Assembly (NCBI GenBank): GCA_018380195.1
Contig: JAGZUC010000016.1
Location: 1 to 49,818, forward strand
Direction: 5' to 3'
Length of the DNA: 49,818 nt
Source: Collinsella sp.
GTDB lineage: Bacteria; Actinomycetota; Coriobacteriia; Coriobacteriales; Coriobacteriaceae
Below, piece by piece: positions 40,457 through 49,043 of the stretch. The first letter of the stretch is position 1. Every line of letters starts with the position of its first letter. The notes below the pieces were generated by a model. That model was not told the origin of the DNA. It searched no databases and was given only the letters and a program-made list of their open reading frames with translations. The position numbers and the translations under genes are program-made.

Positions 40457-42058
40457 ATGGATCAAAGCAAGCCTTCGTTCTTTATCACGACGCCCATCTA
40501 CTACGTCAACGCCGATCCGCACCTGGGCACGGCTTATTCCACCATCATCGCCGACGTCCAGGCTCGCTATCGTCGCTCTGCCGGCTATAACGTCAAGTTC
40601 CTGACTGGCATGGACGAGCACGGCGAGAAGGTCGCCGAGGCTGCAGCCAAGCACAACATGACGCCGCAGGAGTGGACCGACAGCCAGGCTCCGCACTTCA
40701 AGGAGCTTTGGAGCAAGCTCGAGATCTCCAACGACGACTTCATTCGTACCACCGAGCCGCGCCAGCATCACGCCGTGCAGTATCTGTGGGAGCGCATGAA
40801 GGAGTCCGGCTACCTGTATAAGGGCAGCTACGACGGCTGGTATTGCGTGCCTGACGAGACCTACTTCACCGATACGCAGGTCCAGAAGGGCGACGAGGAG
40901 TACGGCAGCGTCGGCCAGCACCTGTGCCCCGACTGCCACCGTCCGCTTGAGCGCGTGCAGGAGGAGTCCTACTTCTTTAAGCTTTCCGCTTTCCAGGACA
41001 AGCTGCTCAAGCTCTATGACGAGCACCCCGATTTTGTTGAGCCTGCGTTCCGCATGAACGAGGTGCGCAGCTTTGTCGAGGGCGGCCTTAACGACCTTTC
41101 CGTGAGCCGCACGAGCTTTGACTGGGGCATTCAGGTCCCGTTTGACGAGGGTCACGTGACCTACGTGTGGTTCGATGCGCTGCTCAACTATATGACGGCT
41201 GTCGGCTACGGTGTCGATACCGATGAGGCCCGTGCCGAGCTAGCCTATCGCTGGCCCGCGCAGTTCCATATTGTGGGTAAGGATATCATCCGCTTCCACT
41301 GCGTCATTTGGCCCGCCATGCTCATGGCCATCGGCGAGGCCCTGCCCGAGCACGTCTTTGCCCACGGCTTCCTGACCGTGCGCAATGCCGAGACCGGCAA
41401 GGCCGAGAAGATGTCCAAGAGCCGCGGCAACGCCATCGCTCCGCAGGACGTTATCGACATGCTGGGCGTCGAGGGCTATCGCTATTACTTTATGACCGAC
41501 GTGGTGCCCGGCACCGACGGCGCCATCAGCTTCGAGCGCATGGAGCAGGTCTACAACGCCGACCTGGCCAACAGCTGGGGTAACCTTATCTCGCGTTCGC
41601 TCAACATGAGCGGCAAGTACTTTGACGGTTGCGCGCCCGCCAAGCCCGCATCGTTCGATGCGTTCGACAACCCGCTGGCAAAGATTGCCGATGGCCTGGT
41701 CGATCGCTACATGGCCAAGATGGACGTGCTCGATTACGGTGGAGCTAAGGACGAGGTCATGGAGCTCATCCACGCTGCCAACCACTACATCGAGGACTCC
41801 GAGCCCTGGGCGCTTGCCAAGGACGAGGCCAAGGCTGACGAGCTGGCATTTGTGATCTACAACCTGCTCGAGGCCATCCGCATTGCCGCTCACCTGCTGA
41901 TGCCGCTCATGCCCCAGACTTCTGCCGAGGCCCTGCGCCGCCTGTCCTGCGAGGACGAGGCCGCGAGCGACGACCTCAAGGGCATTTGCGCTTGGGGCCT
42001 GCTTGCCGGTGGTCAGCCCGTCGAGAAGGGCGAGCCGCTGTTCCCGCGTCTGGGCTAA
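40457..42058 (+). CDS. metG: Methionine-tRNA ligase
   Basis: Class I synthetase charging tRNA-Met. 533 residues without the C-terminal dimerisation domain found in some MetG proteins. HIGH-like motif PHLGTAYST, with IYYVNADPHLG at the start; KMSKSRGNAI is the KMSKS loop. The zinc-knuckle region has YCVPDETYF and LCPDCHRPLE, three Cys where two-knuckle enzymes have four. The anticodon-binding helical domain follows. TGGAGGA precedes ATG 40457 by 8-9 bases. Confidence 0.96.
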   Translation: MDQSKPSFFITTPIYYVNADPHLGTAYSTIIADVQARYRRSAGYNVKFLTGMDEHGEKVAEAAAKHNMTPQEWTDSQAPHFKELWSKLEISNDDFIRTTEPRQHHAVQYLWERMKESGYLYKGSYDGWYCVPDETYFTDTQVQKGDEEYGSVGQHLCPDCHRPLERVQEESYFFKLSAFQDKLLKLYDEHPDFVEPAFRMNEVRSFVEGGLNDLSVSRTSFDWGIQVPFDEGHVTYVWFDALLNYMTAVGYGVDTDEARAELAYRWPAQFHIVGKDIIRFHCVIWPAMLMAIGEALPEHVFAHGFLTVRNAETGKAEKMSKSRGNAIAPQDVIDMLGVEGYRYYFMTDVVPGTDGAISFERMEQVYNADLANSWGNLISRSLNMSGKYFDGCAPAKPASFDAFDNPLAKIADGLVDRYMAKMDVLDYGGAKDEVMELIHAANHYIEDSEPWALAKDEAKADELAFVIYNLLEAIRIAAHLLMPLMPQTSAEALRRLSCEDEAASDDLKGICAWGLLAGGQPVEKGEPLFPRLG

Positions 42059-42165
42059 GCCGCTGCGCGCCATATCGGCAATTTGCTGTTTAGATGTAAG
42101 GGCATGGCCGCAACGGTCCGTGCCCTTTTGTTTCAAGACGCCGCCACCATGCTAAGGAGGCAACC

Positions 42166-43026
42166 ATGACAACTTCGCCTTTGGCAAACCCCACGGCCAC
42201 CAGGGAGCTGCTAGAGGAGTTTGGCCTTGCGACCAAGCATCGCCTGGGCCAGAACTTTCTAATCGACAATCATGTGATCGAGCGTATCTGCGAGCTTGCC
42301 GAGCTTGCAGGTGACGAGCGCGTACTCGAGGTGGGTCCGGGTTGCGGTACGTTGACACTTGCGTTGCTGCAGGAGGCGGCGTGCGTTACGTCCATTGAGG
42401 CCGATCCTGAGCTCGAACCGGTGCTCGACGCCCACGCCGCCGACTATGCCAACTTCCGCTTTATCATGGGCGACGCGCTTAAGGTGGGCCCGGAGCAGAT
42501 TGAGCAGGCTGCCGGCGGCGAGCCCACGGTATTTGTCGCGAACTTGCCCTATAACGTGGCAGCGACGATCATCCTGCAGTTCTTCCAGACGATGCCCGCG
42601 CTCAAGCGTGCCGTCGTCATGGTGCAAAAGGAGGTTGCCGATCGCATTGCCGCAACGCCCGGTAACAAGACCTATGGCGGCTACACGGCAAAACTCGGCC
42701 TGTACGCGCAGGTGACGGGTCGCTTTGAGGTGCCGCCGCGTTGCTTTATGCCGGCGCCGCACGTGGACTCGGCCGTCGTGCGTATCGACCGTGTTGACGG
42801 CGTGGTGCCCGAGGGGCTCGATCGCGAATTTATGGCCCGCGTGATTGATGCTGCATTTGCTCAGCGTCGCAAGACCATCCGCAATTCCATGAGCGCCAAC
42901 GGCTTTGCCAAGGACGTGCTCGATGCTGCCTTTGAGGCTTGCGGTATTGCACCCACCACGCGCGCCGAGACGCTTGATGTTGCTGACTTTGTCCGTCTGG
43001 CCCAGGAGCTAATCCATGACGCTTAA
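42166..43026 (+). CDS. rsmA: 16S rRNA (adenine-1518/1519-N6)-dimethyltransferase
   Basis: 286 residues. Dimethylates two adjacent adenosines near the 3' end of 16S rRNA. SAM-binding LGQNFLIDNHVIERIC, VLEVGPGCGTLTLAL, and catalytic NLPYNVAATIILQF (NLPY) are diagnostic; RRKTIRNSM near the C-terminus too. AAGGAGG precedes ATG 42166. Its end overlaps the next gene by 11 bases. Confidence 0.96.
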   Translation: MTTSPLANPTATRELLEEFGLATKHRLGQNFLIDNHVIERICELAELAGDERVLEVGPGCGTLTLALLQEAACVTSIEADPELEPVLDAHAADYANFRFIMGDALKVGPEQIEQAAGGEPTVFVANLPYNVAATIILQFFQTMPALKRAVVMVQKEVADRIAATPGNKTYGGYTAKLGLYAQVTGRFEVPPRCFMPAPHVDSAVVRIDRVDGVVPEGLDREFMARVIDAAFAQRRKTIRNSMSANGFAKDVLDAAFEACGIAPTTRAETLDVADFVRLAQELIHDA

Positions 43027-43933
43027 TGCCGAACGCGTGACGTTTACCAAGAAAAAGAAGACGGTTGCTTGTCCCGTGCCCTTGGCGCCGCTTGCCGACA
43101 CGCATGCACATCTGCTTTCGTTCTGGGGCAAGGATGTGCCCGAGACGCTCCTGCGTGCCAAAGCGGCGGGCGTCGACCTGTTGGTGACGATGCTCGACCC
43201 CATCGCCGACAAGCGCAGCGTGACGGACTATAGCGACTGGCTGACGCGCGAGATTCTGCCGATGCAGGATATCCCGCAGATCAAGTATCTTGCCGGCGTG
43301 CATCCGTATGGCGCGCCGGACTATGCCGACGACGTTCACGCACAGGTCGTTGCCGCACTCGATGATCCCTTATGCGCCGGTATTGGCGAAATCGGTCTGG
43401 ACTACCACATGGACTATGACGACGATATCGCGCCGGCACCCCATAACGTGCAGATTGACTGCATGGCGCGCCAGCTCGAGCTTGCCGTGTGCCGTAACGT
43501 GCCGGTGGAGCTGCATCTGCGTCACGAGGACACGGACCAGGAGCGCACCTCGCACGTGGACGCCTACAACGTGCTTCGAGAGGTGGGCGTGCCCCAGGCC
43601 GGTTGTGTGCTGCACTGCTTTGGCGAGGACCGCGCCACGATGGAGCGCTTTGTGGAGCTGGGTTGCTATATCGCCTATGGTGGCGCGGCCACCTTTAAGC
43701 GCAACGACGACGTGCGCGAGGCATTTGCGGCAACCCCACTCGATCGAATTATGTTCGAGACGGATTGCCCGTATATGGCTCCGGAGCCCATCCGCGGTCT
43801 TGAATGCGAGCCCGCAATGATCTCCATTACGGCAAACGCGCTGGTTAACGACCGTGTCGATCGCACTGGTGAGGATGCTGAGGCAATCGCGCGAGCAGCT
43901 TGGGAAAATGCCTGCAAACTTTTTCAAAAATAG
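43016..43933 (+). CDS. TatD-family metal-dependent hydrolase/DNase
   Basis: 305 residues. TIM-barrel metallohydrolase: ADTHAHL (metal-binding HxH), AGIGEIGLDYH (Glu ligand), VELHLRHED, VLHCFGED and FETDCPYMAP. TatD proteins are 3'-5' exonucleases or deoxyribonucleases. The N-terminus carries an additional Lys-rich stretch of about 25 residues. The usual order in Gram-positives is tatD before rsmA; here it is reversed but overlapping, so they are co-translated. Confidence 0.87.
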   Translation: MTLNAERVTFTKKKKTVACPVPLAPLADTHAHLLSFWGKDVPETLLRAKAAGVDLLVTMLDPIADKRSVTDYSDWLTREILPMQDIPQIKYLAGVHPYGAPDYADDVHAQVVAALDDPLCAGIGEIGLDYHMDYDDDIAPAPHNVQIDCMARQLELAVCRNVPVELHLRHEDTDQERTSHVDAYNVLREVGVPQAGCVLHCFGEDRATMERFVELGCYIAYGGAATFKRNDDVREAFAATPLDRIMFETDCPYMAPEPIRGLECEPAMISITANALVNDRVDRTGEDAEAIARAAWENACKLFQK

Positions 43934-43936
43934 TTC

Positions 43937-43965
43937 TTGCGTTCGCGATGGCGCTCCGTTATTCT
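43937..43965 (+). promoter_or_regulatory. Promoter of tRNA-Leu
   Basis: -35 TTGCGT (43937-43942), 17-base spacer, -10 TATTCT (43960-43965), 11 bases before the mature tRNA start. Confidence 0.6.
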
Positions 43966-43976
43966 AATTCCTGCAC

Positions 43977-44063
43977 GCGGGCGTGGCGGAATTGGCAGAC
44001 GCGTACGGTTCAGGTCCGTATGGGGGCAACCCCATGAAGGTTCAAGTCCTTTCGCCCGCACCA
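43977..44063 (+). tRNA. tRNA-Leu (CAG)
   Basis: Acceptor GCGGGCG/CGCCCGC, anticodon stem TACGG/CCGTA with loop TTCAGGT (anticodon CAG), a long variable arm (TGGGGGCAACCCCA) as expected for Leu, T-arm with TTCAAGT, and encoded CCA. 87 bases. Confidence 0.95.
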
Positions 44064-44294
44064 TTGAATGAAAGAGCTCCCAGCAATGGGAGCTTTTTTG
44101 TTATGGGCCCATCGCAGGGACTTGAACCTGTGAAGGAGCGAGCGTCAAGAAAACGCGGAGCGTTTTTAGCGAGCTGGCGAGTCCGCCGGCAGGCGGGCGA
44201 AGCCGGTGCGGATCCGCGAAGCGGATACGCGGACGTCCTTTCGCCCGCACCATTAAATGAAAGAGCTCCCAGCAATGGGAGCTTTTTTGTTATG
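44046..44294 (+). repeat. tRNA-tail element behind tRNA-Leu (189-bp unit)
   Basis: Direct repeat of 60 bp with one mismatch: tail 1 (44046-44105, from the tRNA T-loop through the terminator AGCTCCC/GGGAGCT plus T6 at 44075-44099) and tail 2 (44235-44294). Between them: inverted T-arm GGACTTGAACCT (44118-44129, inverse of 44038-44049) and a 96-bp core (44138-44233) with hairpins AAAACGC/GCGTTTT and CCGGC/GCCGG. The core is nearly identical to the one behind tRNA-Arg (49120-49215). Confidence 0.85.
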
Positions 44295-44351
44295 CACGAT
44301 CTCCTTGGACGGGTATCCTAATGCCAACGTGTGCCTATCAGAGGAGAGACC

Positions 44352-45290
44352 ATGCTGTTTTCCGGTATCATCGCTGCCCTTACGAGCCTCTTGTTTCCCA
44401 TCATCATTTTGTTGCTCCTGCTCCCCAACGCCTGTTATGTCGTTGAACAGCAGCACGCCGTAATCATCGAGCGCTTGGGTAAGTTTAACCGTATCGTCAA
44501 CGCGGGCTTCCACGTGAAGGTGCCCGTGATCGACCGCAAGGCCGCCACGGTGAGCCTGCGCACCATGAAAAACGGTTTTGGCATCGACGTTAAGACCCAG
44601 GATAACGTGACCATCGGTCTTGAGGTCTCCGCTCAGTACCACGTGAGCTACGACATGGGCGCCGGCCCGGCAGATTCGGGCATCTACAAGAGCTACTACA
44701 TGCTGCAGGAGCCCGTCGACCAGATGCGCGACTTCATCACCGATGCCCTGCGCTCCTCCATCCCCGTCTACACACTCGATGAGGTCTTTGCCAAGAAGGA
44801 TGACATCGCCAAGGATGTCAACGCTACCGTTTCCGAGCAGATGGCCGCCTACGGCTTCACCCTCGTGTCGACGCTCATCACCAAAATCGCACTGCCGACC
44901 GAGGTTGAGAACTCCATGAACGACATCAACGCCGCCCAGCGCAAGCGCGCTGCCGCGCAGGAGCTCGCCGAGGCCGACCGCATCAAGCGCGTCACCGAGG
45001 CGACCGCCGAGGCCGAGGCGATGGAAAAGGCAGGCGAAGGCATCGCCAACCAGCGCAAGGCCATCGCGCTGGGCATCAAGGATTCGCTCGAGATTATCCA
45101 GGAGACGGGCGTCGGTAACGACGAGGCCAACCAGCTGTTTATGTTTACGCAGTGGTCCGAGATGATGACGGAGTTCGCACGTACGGGCAAAAACTCGACG
45201 GTCGTGCTGCCGAGCGACTTTTCGCAGTCGGCCTCGATGTTCGAGCAGATGCTGGCCGCCGGCAAAGTTCAAAACGATTCGAAGGAGTAG
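44352..45290 (+). CDS. SPFH/Band 7 membrane protein (QmcA/stomatin-like)
   Basis: 312 residues. N-terminal membrane helix (IIAALTSLLFPIIILLLLL), then an SPFH domain beginning CYVVEQQHAVIIERLGKFNR, followed by an Ala/Glu-rich coiled coil (AAAQELAEADRIKRVTEATA) and a C-terminal tail. Such proteins form ring oligomers in the membrane and organise microdomains or protease access. The ribosome binding site GAGGAGAG lies before ATG 44352; the frame opens earlier at GTG 44331 but that start lies before the site. Six bases separate it from rlmH. Confidence 0.88.
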   Translation: MLFSGIIAALTSLLFPIIILLLLLPNACYVVEQQHAVIIERLGKFNRIVNAGFHVKVPVIDRKAATVSLRTMKNGFGIDVKTQDNVTIGLEVSAQYHVSYDMGAGPADSGIYKSYYMLQEPVDQMRDFITDALRSSIPVYTLDEVFAKKDDIAKDVNATVSEQMAAYGFTLVSTLITKIALPTEVENSMNDINAAQRKRAAAQELAEADRIKRVTEATAEAEAMEKAGEGIANQRKAIALGIKDSLEIIQETGVGNDEANQLFMFTQWSEMMTEFARTGKNSTVVLPSDFSQSASMFEQMLAAGKVQNDSKE

Positions 45291-45296
45291 GCGCGC

Positions 45297-45767
45297 GTGA
45301 AATACACCGTCGTTTGTGTTGGTAAGCTCAAGGAGCGCTTTTGGAAGGACGCGTGCGCTGAGTACACCAAGCGCCTGGGTGCCTATGCCAAGGTTGATAT
45401 CCGCGAGGTGGCCGATATCGACCCGGCTAAGGCGGGCGGCGTGGATGCTGCGCGTGACAAGGAGGGGGCGGCGATTCTTGCTGCCTTGCCGTCTCGAGCG
45501 CATGTGATCTTGCTGGCCATTGAGGGCAAGGAGCGTTCGAGTGAGGAGCTCTCGGCGAGGCTCGACGATCTTATGCTGCGAGGCAGTAGCGACATTGCCT
45601 TTGTAATCGGCGGTTCGGACGGCGTGAGCGATGACGTGCGCGCACGAGCCGACGAGATGCTCAGCTTTGGACGCATTACCTTGCCGCATAACCTGGCGCG
45701 TGTGGTGCTGCTAGAGCAGATTTACCGTGCCTGCAAGATCAGTCGTGGCGAGCCGTATCACAAATAG
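45297..45767 (+). CDS. rlmH: 23S rRNA (pseudouridine-1915-N3)-methyltransferase
   Basis: 156 residues of the SPOUT fold. Motifs: YTVVCVGKLKERFW at the start, ILLAIEGKERSSEEL, DIAFVIGGSDGVSDDV, and the C-terminal LPHNLARVVLLEQIYRACKI-to-GEPYHK knot region. It begins at GTG 45297 with GAAGGAG 9 bases upstream, inside the end of the Band 7 gene's operon. Confidence 0.95.
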   Translation: MKYTVVCVGKLKERFWKDACAEYTKRLGAYAKVDIREVADIDPAKAGGVDAARDKEGAAILAALPSRAHVILLAIEGKERSSEELSARLDDLMLRGSSDIAFVIGGSDGVSDDVRARADEMLSFGRITLPHNLARVVLLEQIYRACKISRGEPYHK

Positions 45768-45841
45768 GTCAGCAATACGAAACAATGGCGTGGGACAATA
45801 GCTTTCGTTTTTGAAGAGCGTGTCTGAGAGGACTATGAGAT

Positions 45842-46612
45842 ATGAAGATTGGGTTTGTCGGTTTTGGCAATATGGCGAGCGCTATGGCCGATGGCTGGAT
45901 CGCTGCCGGTGTAGCTGCGAGCGACATGTGCGCCTGCGCGGGTCGCTACGACGCACTGGTTGAGCGCTGCGAGGCGCGCGGCATGGTCGCCTGCCACGAT
46001 GCCGCCGAGGTTGTCGCCGCATCCGATATCGTGGTCGCTGCGGTCAAACCGTACATGATCGAGAAGATATTCGCCCCGCTCAAGGATGCTCTTGCCAAAA
46101 AGGTCGTTCTGTCGGTTGCCTGGACCTGGGACAGTGCCAAGTGGGAGCAAGTCCTGCCGGGCGTCGCGCATATCTCGACGGTGCCCAACACGCCGGTTTC
46201 GGTGGGCGAGGGCGTCATCGCTTGCGAGAAGGCTTCCACGCTTAGTGATGAGCAGAGCGCCGTGGTGCTTGATCTGCTTGGCAAGCTCGGTGCGGTGGTC
46301 GAGCTTGATACGAGCCTGCTGTTCGTGGGCGGCACGGTGGGTGGTTGCGCTCCGGCATTTGTCGCTATGGCAATCGAGGCCCTGGGCGATGCGGCGGTCA
46401 AGCACGGTATCCCGCGTGCCGATGCCTATCGCATTGTGAGCCAGATGGTGCTAGGTACGGCAAAGTTGCAGCTTTCAACTGGTCAGCATCCTGCGGCGAT
46501 GAAGGATGCCGTATGCTCGCCCGGTGGCGCCACCATCAAGGGCGTCGTTGCGCTCGAGGACGCCGGCATGCGCAGTGCCCTGGTCAAGGCAATCGACGCA
46601 ACTCTCCAGTAA
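45842..46612 (+). CDS. proC: Pyrroline-5-carboxylate reductase
   Basis: 256 residues. Last step of proline synthesis: pyrroline-5-carboxylate to proline with NAD(P)H. N-terminal Rossmann start IGFVGFGNMASAMADGW; PNTPVSVGEGV and the C-terminal HPAAMKDAVCSPGGATIKGV are diagnostic ProC motifs. GAGAGGA lies 11 bases before ATG 45842; ATG 45835 is out of frame. Confidence 0.94.
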   Translation: MKIGFVGFGNMASAMADGWIAAGVAASDMCACAGRYDALVERCEARGMVACHDAAEVVAASDIVVAAVKPYMIEKIFAPLKDALAKKVVLSVAWTWDSAKWEQVLPGVAHISTVPNTPVSVGEGVIACEKASTLSDEQSAVVLDLLGKLGAVVELDTSLLFVGGTVGGCAPAFVAMAIEALGDAAVKHGIPRADAYRIVSQMVLGTAKLQLSTGQHPAAMKDAVCSPGGATIKGVVALEDAGMRSALVKAIDATLQ

Positions 46613-46771
46613 AACCTGCCATTTAGGGACAGGTTTATTTTGGCAGGTTTTTCCTGCGGTTTTGTCGTATGTGCGAAAAGCGCCCCGCAACCGGATTGTT
46701 ACCGGTTGCGGGGCGCTTGCGTTTGCCCAGATAAAACCGACCAAAATAAACCTGTCCCTTTTTGGCAGGTT
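46613..46771. repeat. Snap-back element: 31-bp outer inverted repeats around a perfect 17-bp hairpin
   Basis: Outer arms 46613-46643 and 46741-46771 pair at 28 of 31 positions; the three mismatches are one TTT/AAA block. The inner hairpin AAGCGCCCCGCAACCGG / CCGGTTGCGGGGCGCTT (46678-46694 and 46702-46718) is perfect. The left arm starts at the proC stop and the right arm enters the stop codon of the small minus-strand gene, so the element fills the whole space between the two convergent genes. Confidence 0.7.
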
Positions 46772-46943
46772 AGTCCCAGAAGCTGTCTTCCTCATCCTCG
46801 GACTTGGGTCCGCGGTCGACGTACATCTTATGGGTACGCTTCTCCATTACAAAGGCAAGAATCGCAAATAACAGGATGCCGCCGGCGAAAAGGATGGCAA
46901 AACCGGTGCGGGTGCCAAACAAAAAGGAAAAAACTGCGTCCAT
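46770..46943 (-). CDS. Small membrane protein, 57 aa
   Basis: A 57-residue protein: short start MDAVFSFLFGTRTG, one membrane helix (FAILFAGGILLFAILAFVM), then a basic patch (EKRTHKMYV) and an acidic tail ending DEEDSFWD. AAGG lies 7 bases before ATG 46943 on the minus strand. The clear topology (positive-inside after the helix) and ribosome binding site support a real gene. Function unknown. It diverges from serS. Confidence 0.72.
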   Translation of the reverse strand: MDAVFSFLFGTRTGFAILFAGGILLFAILAFVMEKRTHKMYVDRGPKSEDEEDSFWD

Positions 46944-47054
46944 TGGGTGCCTTCTTGCGTAGTTGAGTTGGGTCGTAAACGCTCATAAGTATATACTTGC
47001 CCATACATGTACAAGGTTGCAACCTAAATGGAATGTATATCGCCGGAGGATCTA

Positions 47055-48338
47055 ATGCTTGATATCAAGTTTGTTCGCGAGAACCCCGATGCCATCGATG
47101 TCGCCATGGCTAACCGCCAGACGTCTTGGGATCGCGAGAAGTTCTTTGAGCTCGACGACGAGCGCCGTGCCGTCATCACCGAGGTCGAGGAGCTCCAGGC
47201 TACGCGCAATGCCGAGTCCAAGAAGATCGGCGCCCTGATGAAGGAGGGCAAGAAGGACGAGGCCGAGGCCGCCAAGGAGGCCGTGCGCGCCGTCAACGAG
47301 AAGATTGACGGTCTGGCCGAGCGCCGTACTGCTCTCGAGCAGGAGCAGTACGACTTCATGGCTCACCTGCCCAACATTCCTTGCGAGGCCACGCCGTACG
47401 GCAAGGACGAGGACGAGAATATTGAGCGCCGTCGTTGGGGCACCCCGCGCGAGTTCGACTTCGACTTTAAGCCGCATTGGGATCTGGGCACCGATCTGGA
47501 CATCCTCGACTTCGAGCGCGGCAACAAGCTCTCCGGCAGCCGTTTTACCGTTCTCGGTGGCGCTGGCGCCCGCCTGGAGCGCGCCCTCATCAACTTCTTC
47601 CTCGATACGCATACCAGCCGTGGCTTTAAGGAGTGGTGGCCGCCCATCGTCGTCAAGCGTCAGACCATGTTTGGCACGGGTCAGCTGCCCAAGTTCGAGG
47701 ACGACGCCTATCACGTCTCGGGCGACAACTTCCTGATCCCCACCGCCGAGGTCGTGCTTACCAACCTGCACGCCGGCGAGGTCCTCGATGCCGACACTCT
47801 GCCGCGTCGCTACACCGCCTTCACCCCCTGCTTCCGCGAGGAGGCCGGTTCCGCCGGTCGCGATACCCGCGGCATCATCCGTCAGCACGAGTTCGACAAG
47901 GTCGAGATGGTCAAGTTCGCTAAGCCGGAGGAGTCCGACGAGGAGCTCGAGAGCATGACCGCCGAGGCCGAGTATCTGCTGCAGCAGCTGGGCCTTCCGT
48001 ATCGCGTGATTAGCCTGTGCACCGGCGACTTGGGCTTCTCTGCCCGTCAGACCTACGACGTCGAGGTCTGGCTGCCGAGCTACAACGCCTACAAGGAGAT
48101 CAGCTCCTGCTCCAACTGCGGCGACTTCCAGGCCCGCCGCGCCAACATCAAGTACCGCGACCCCGAGAACTTCAAGGGCTCGCGTTACCTGCACACCCTT
48201 AACGGTTCCGGCCTGCCGGCTGGTCGTACCATGGCTGCCATTCTGGAGAACTACCAGAACGCCGACGGCACCATCACGATCCCCGAGGTTCTGCGTCCTT
48301 ACATGGGCGGTCTCGAGAAGATCGAGCCGGTCGCGTAA
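47055..48338 (+). CDS. serS: Serine-tRNA ligase
   Basis: 427 residues, class II synthetase. Start MLDIKFVRENPDAI, N-terminal coiled-coil arm (about 30-110) that recognises the tRNA-Ser variable arm, catalytic core with TAEVVLTNLHAGEVL, motif 2 FREEAGSAGRDTRGIIRQHE and motif 3 LNGSGLPAGRTMAAILENYQ. GGAGG lies 8 bases before ATG 47055; the extension to 47028 is not needed. Followed by a terminator. Confidence 0.96.
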   Translation: MLDIKFVRENPDAIDVAMANRQTSWDREKFFELDDERRAVITEVEELQATRNAESKKIGALMKEGKKDEAEAAKEAVRAVNEKIDGLAERRTALEQEQYDFMAHLPNIPCEATPYGKDEDENIERRRWGTPREFDFDFKPHWDLGTDLDILDFERGNKLSGSRFTVLGGAGARLERALINFFLDTHTSRGFKEWWPPIVVKRQTMFGTGQLPKFEDDAYHVSGDNFLIPTAEVVLTNLHAGEVLDADTLPRRYTAFTPCFREEAGSAGRDTRGIIRQHEFDKVEMVKFAKPEESDEELESMTAEAEYLLQQLGLPYRVISLCTGDLGFSARQTYDVEVWLPSYNAYKEISSCSNCGDFQARRANIKYRDPENFKGSRYLHTLNGSGLPAGRTMAAILENYQNADGTITIPEVLRPYMGGLEKIEPVA

Positions 48339-48362
48339 CTTGGCTGCATAGGGGATATGCAA

Positions 48363-48389
48363 GGGCGCTCCTTCGGGGGCGCCCTATTT
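48363..48389 (+). terminator. Intrinsic terminator of serS
   Basis: GGGCGCTCC and GGGGCGCCC arms with a TTCG tetraloop, then TATTT. Confidence 0.8.
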
Positions 48390-48511
48390 CGTGCGCAGGT
48401 CCATACCATGCCGTGCGGACAGCTCAATAGAAAACACACGAACAACTGTTCTGTATACAGCCATCTACCTGCTATGCTTTTGCTAAATAAGAGCGAGAGA
48501 AAGGGGACGCG

Positions 48512-48889
48512 ATGGAGCTGTTTGATGATCGGGTGGTTTTGTTTGAGAGCGACGAGGGCGGGGAGTACCTGCTTGTGACGTGTGAGCCGTCTGGCATGGG
48601 TGGCCTGGTGGTTCGACAGACGAGCGAGGGGCCGTTGACGCAATGGTGCTTTGAGGAGTCGCCGCATGTGGTCGAGACCTTTGTGGCGCACGAAGGGCTT
48701 GTGGCCCTGGAGCACTTCTATGGGGTCCGGACATCTAACCAGGTTGCTCGCATGTTGAGCATCTCGTTTGCCGATAATGATTGTGCCCAGCGGGTGAGAT
48801 CGCTCCTGAGGGAACTTGATGCTAAGTTTGACGTGATCGAAAAGCCAATCGATCGTACGGGGAACGACGGTATATGCGGAGCAGCATGA
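48512..48889 (+). CDS. Conserved hypothetical protein, 125 aa
   Basis: 125 residues, acidic, soluble, with no signal or membrane segment. Beta-rich start (DDRVVLFESDEGGEYLLVTC), then a helical end (CAQRVRSLLRELDAKFDVI). AAAGGGGA lies 7-8 bases before ATG 48512. Possible promoter TCTGTA-N17-TATGCT just upstream. Not recognised. Confidence 0.7.
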   Translation: MELFDDRVVLFESDEGGEYLLVTCEPSGMGGLVVRQTSEGPLTQWCFEESPHVVETFVAHEGLVALEHFYGVRTSNQVARMLSISFADNDCAQRVRSLLRELDAKFDVIEKPIDRTGNDGICGAA

Positions 48890-48925
48890 CAAAACTGCGT
48901 TCCACAAAAAAGTTTGAGATTGTGC

Positions 48926-48954
48926 TTGACTCCAATAAGCTAAAGTGGTTTTAT
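48926..48954 (+). promoter_or_regulatory. Promoter of the first tRNA-Arg
   Basis: TTGACT, 17-base spacer, TTTTAT; 12 bases before the tRNA. Confidence 0.6.
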
Positions 48955-48966
48955 ATGTCTTGCGCT

Positions 48967-49043
48967 GCGGCGTTACCTCAGCTGGATAGAGGGTCTGACT
49001 ACGAATCAGAACGTCATAGGTTCGAATCCTATACGCCGCACCA
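48967..49043 (+). tRNA. tRNA-Arg (ACG), copy 1
   Basis: Acceptor GCGGCGT/ACGCCGC, anticodon stem TCTGA/TCAGA with loop CTACGAA (anticodon ACG), T-arm ATAGG/CCTAT with TTCGAAT, encoded CCA. Identical to copies 2 and 3 in the window. Confidence 0.95.

Noticed and set aside
43983..44321. Open frame running through tRNA-Leu and its tail element
   Set aside because: Translates a tRNA and hairpins; the repeated peptide ending comes from the duplicated tRNA tail.
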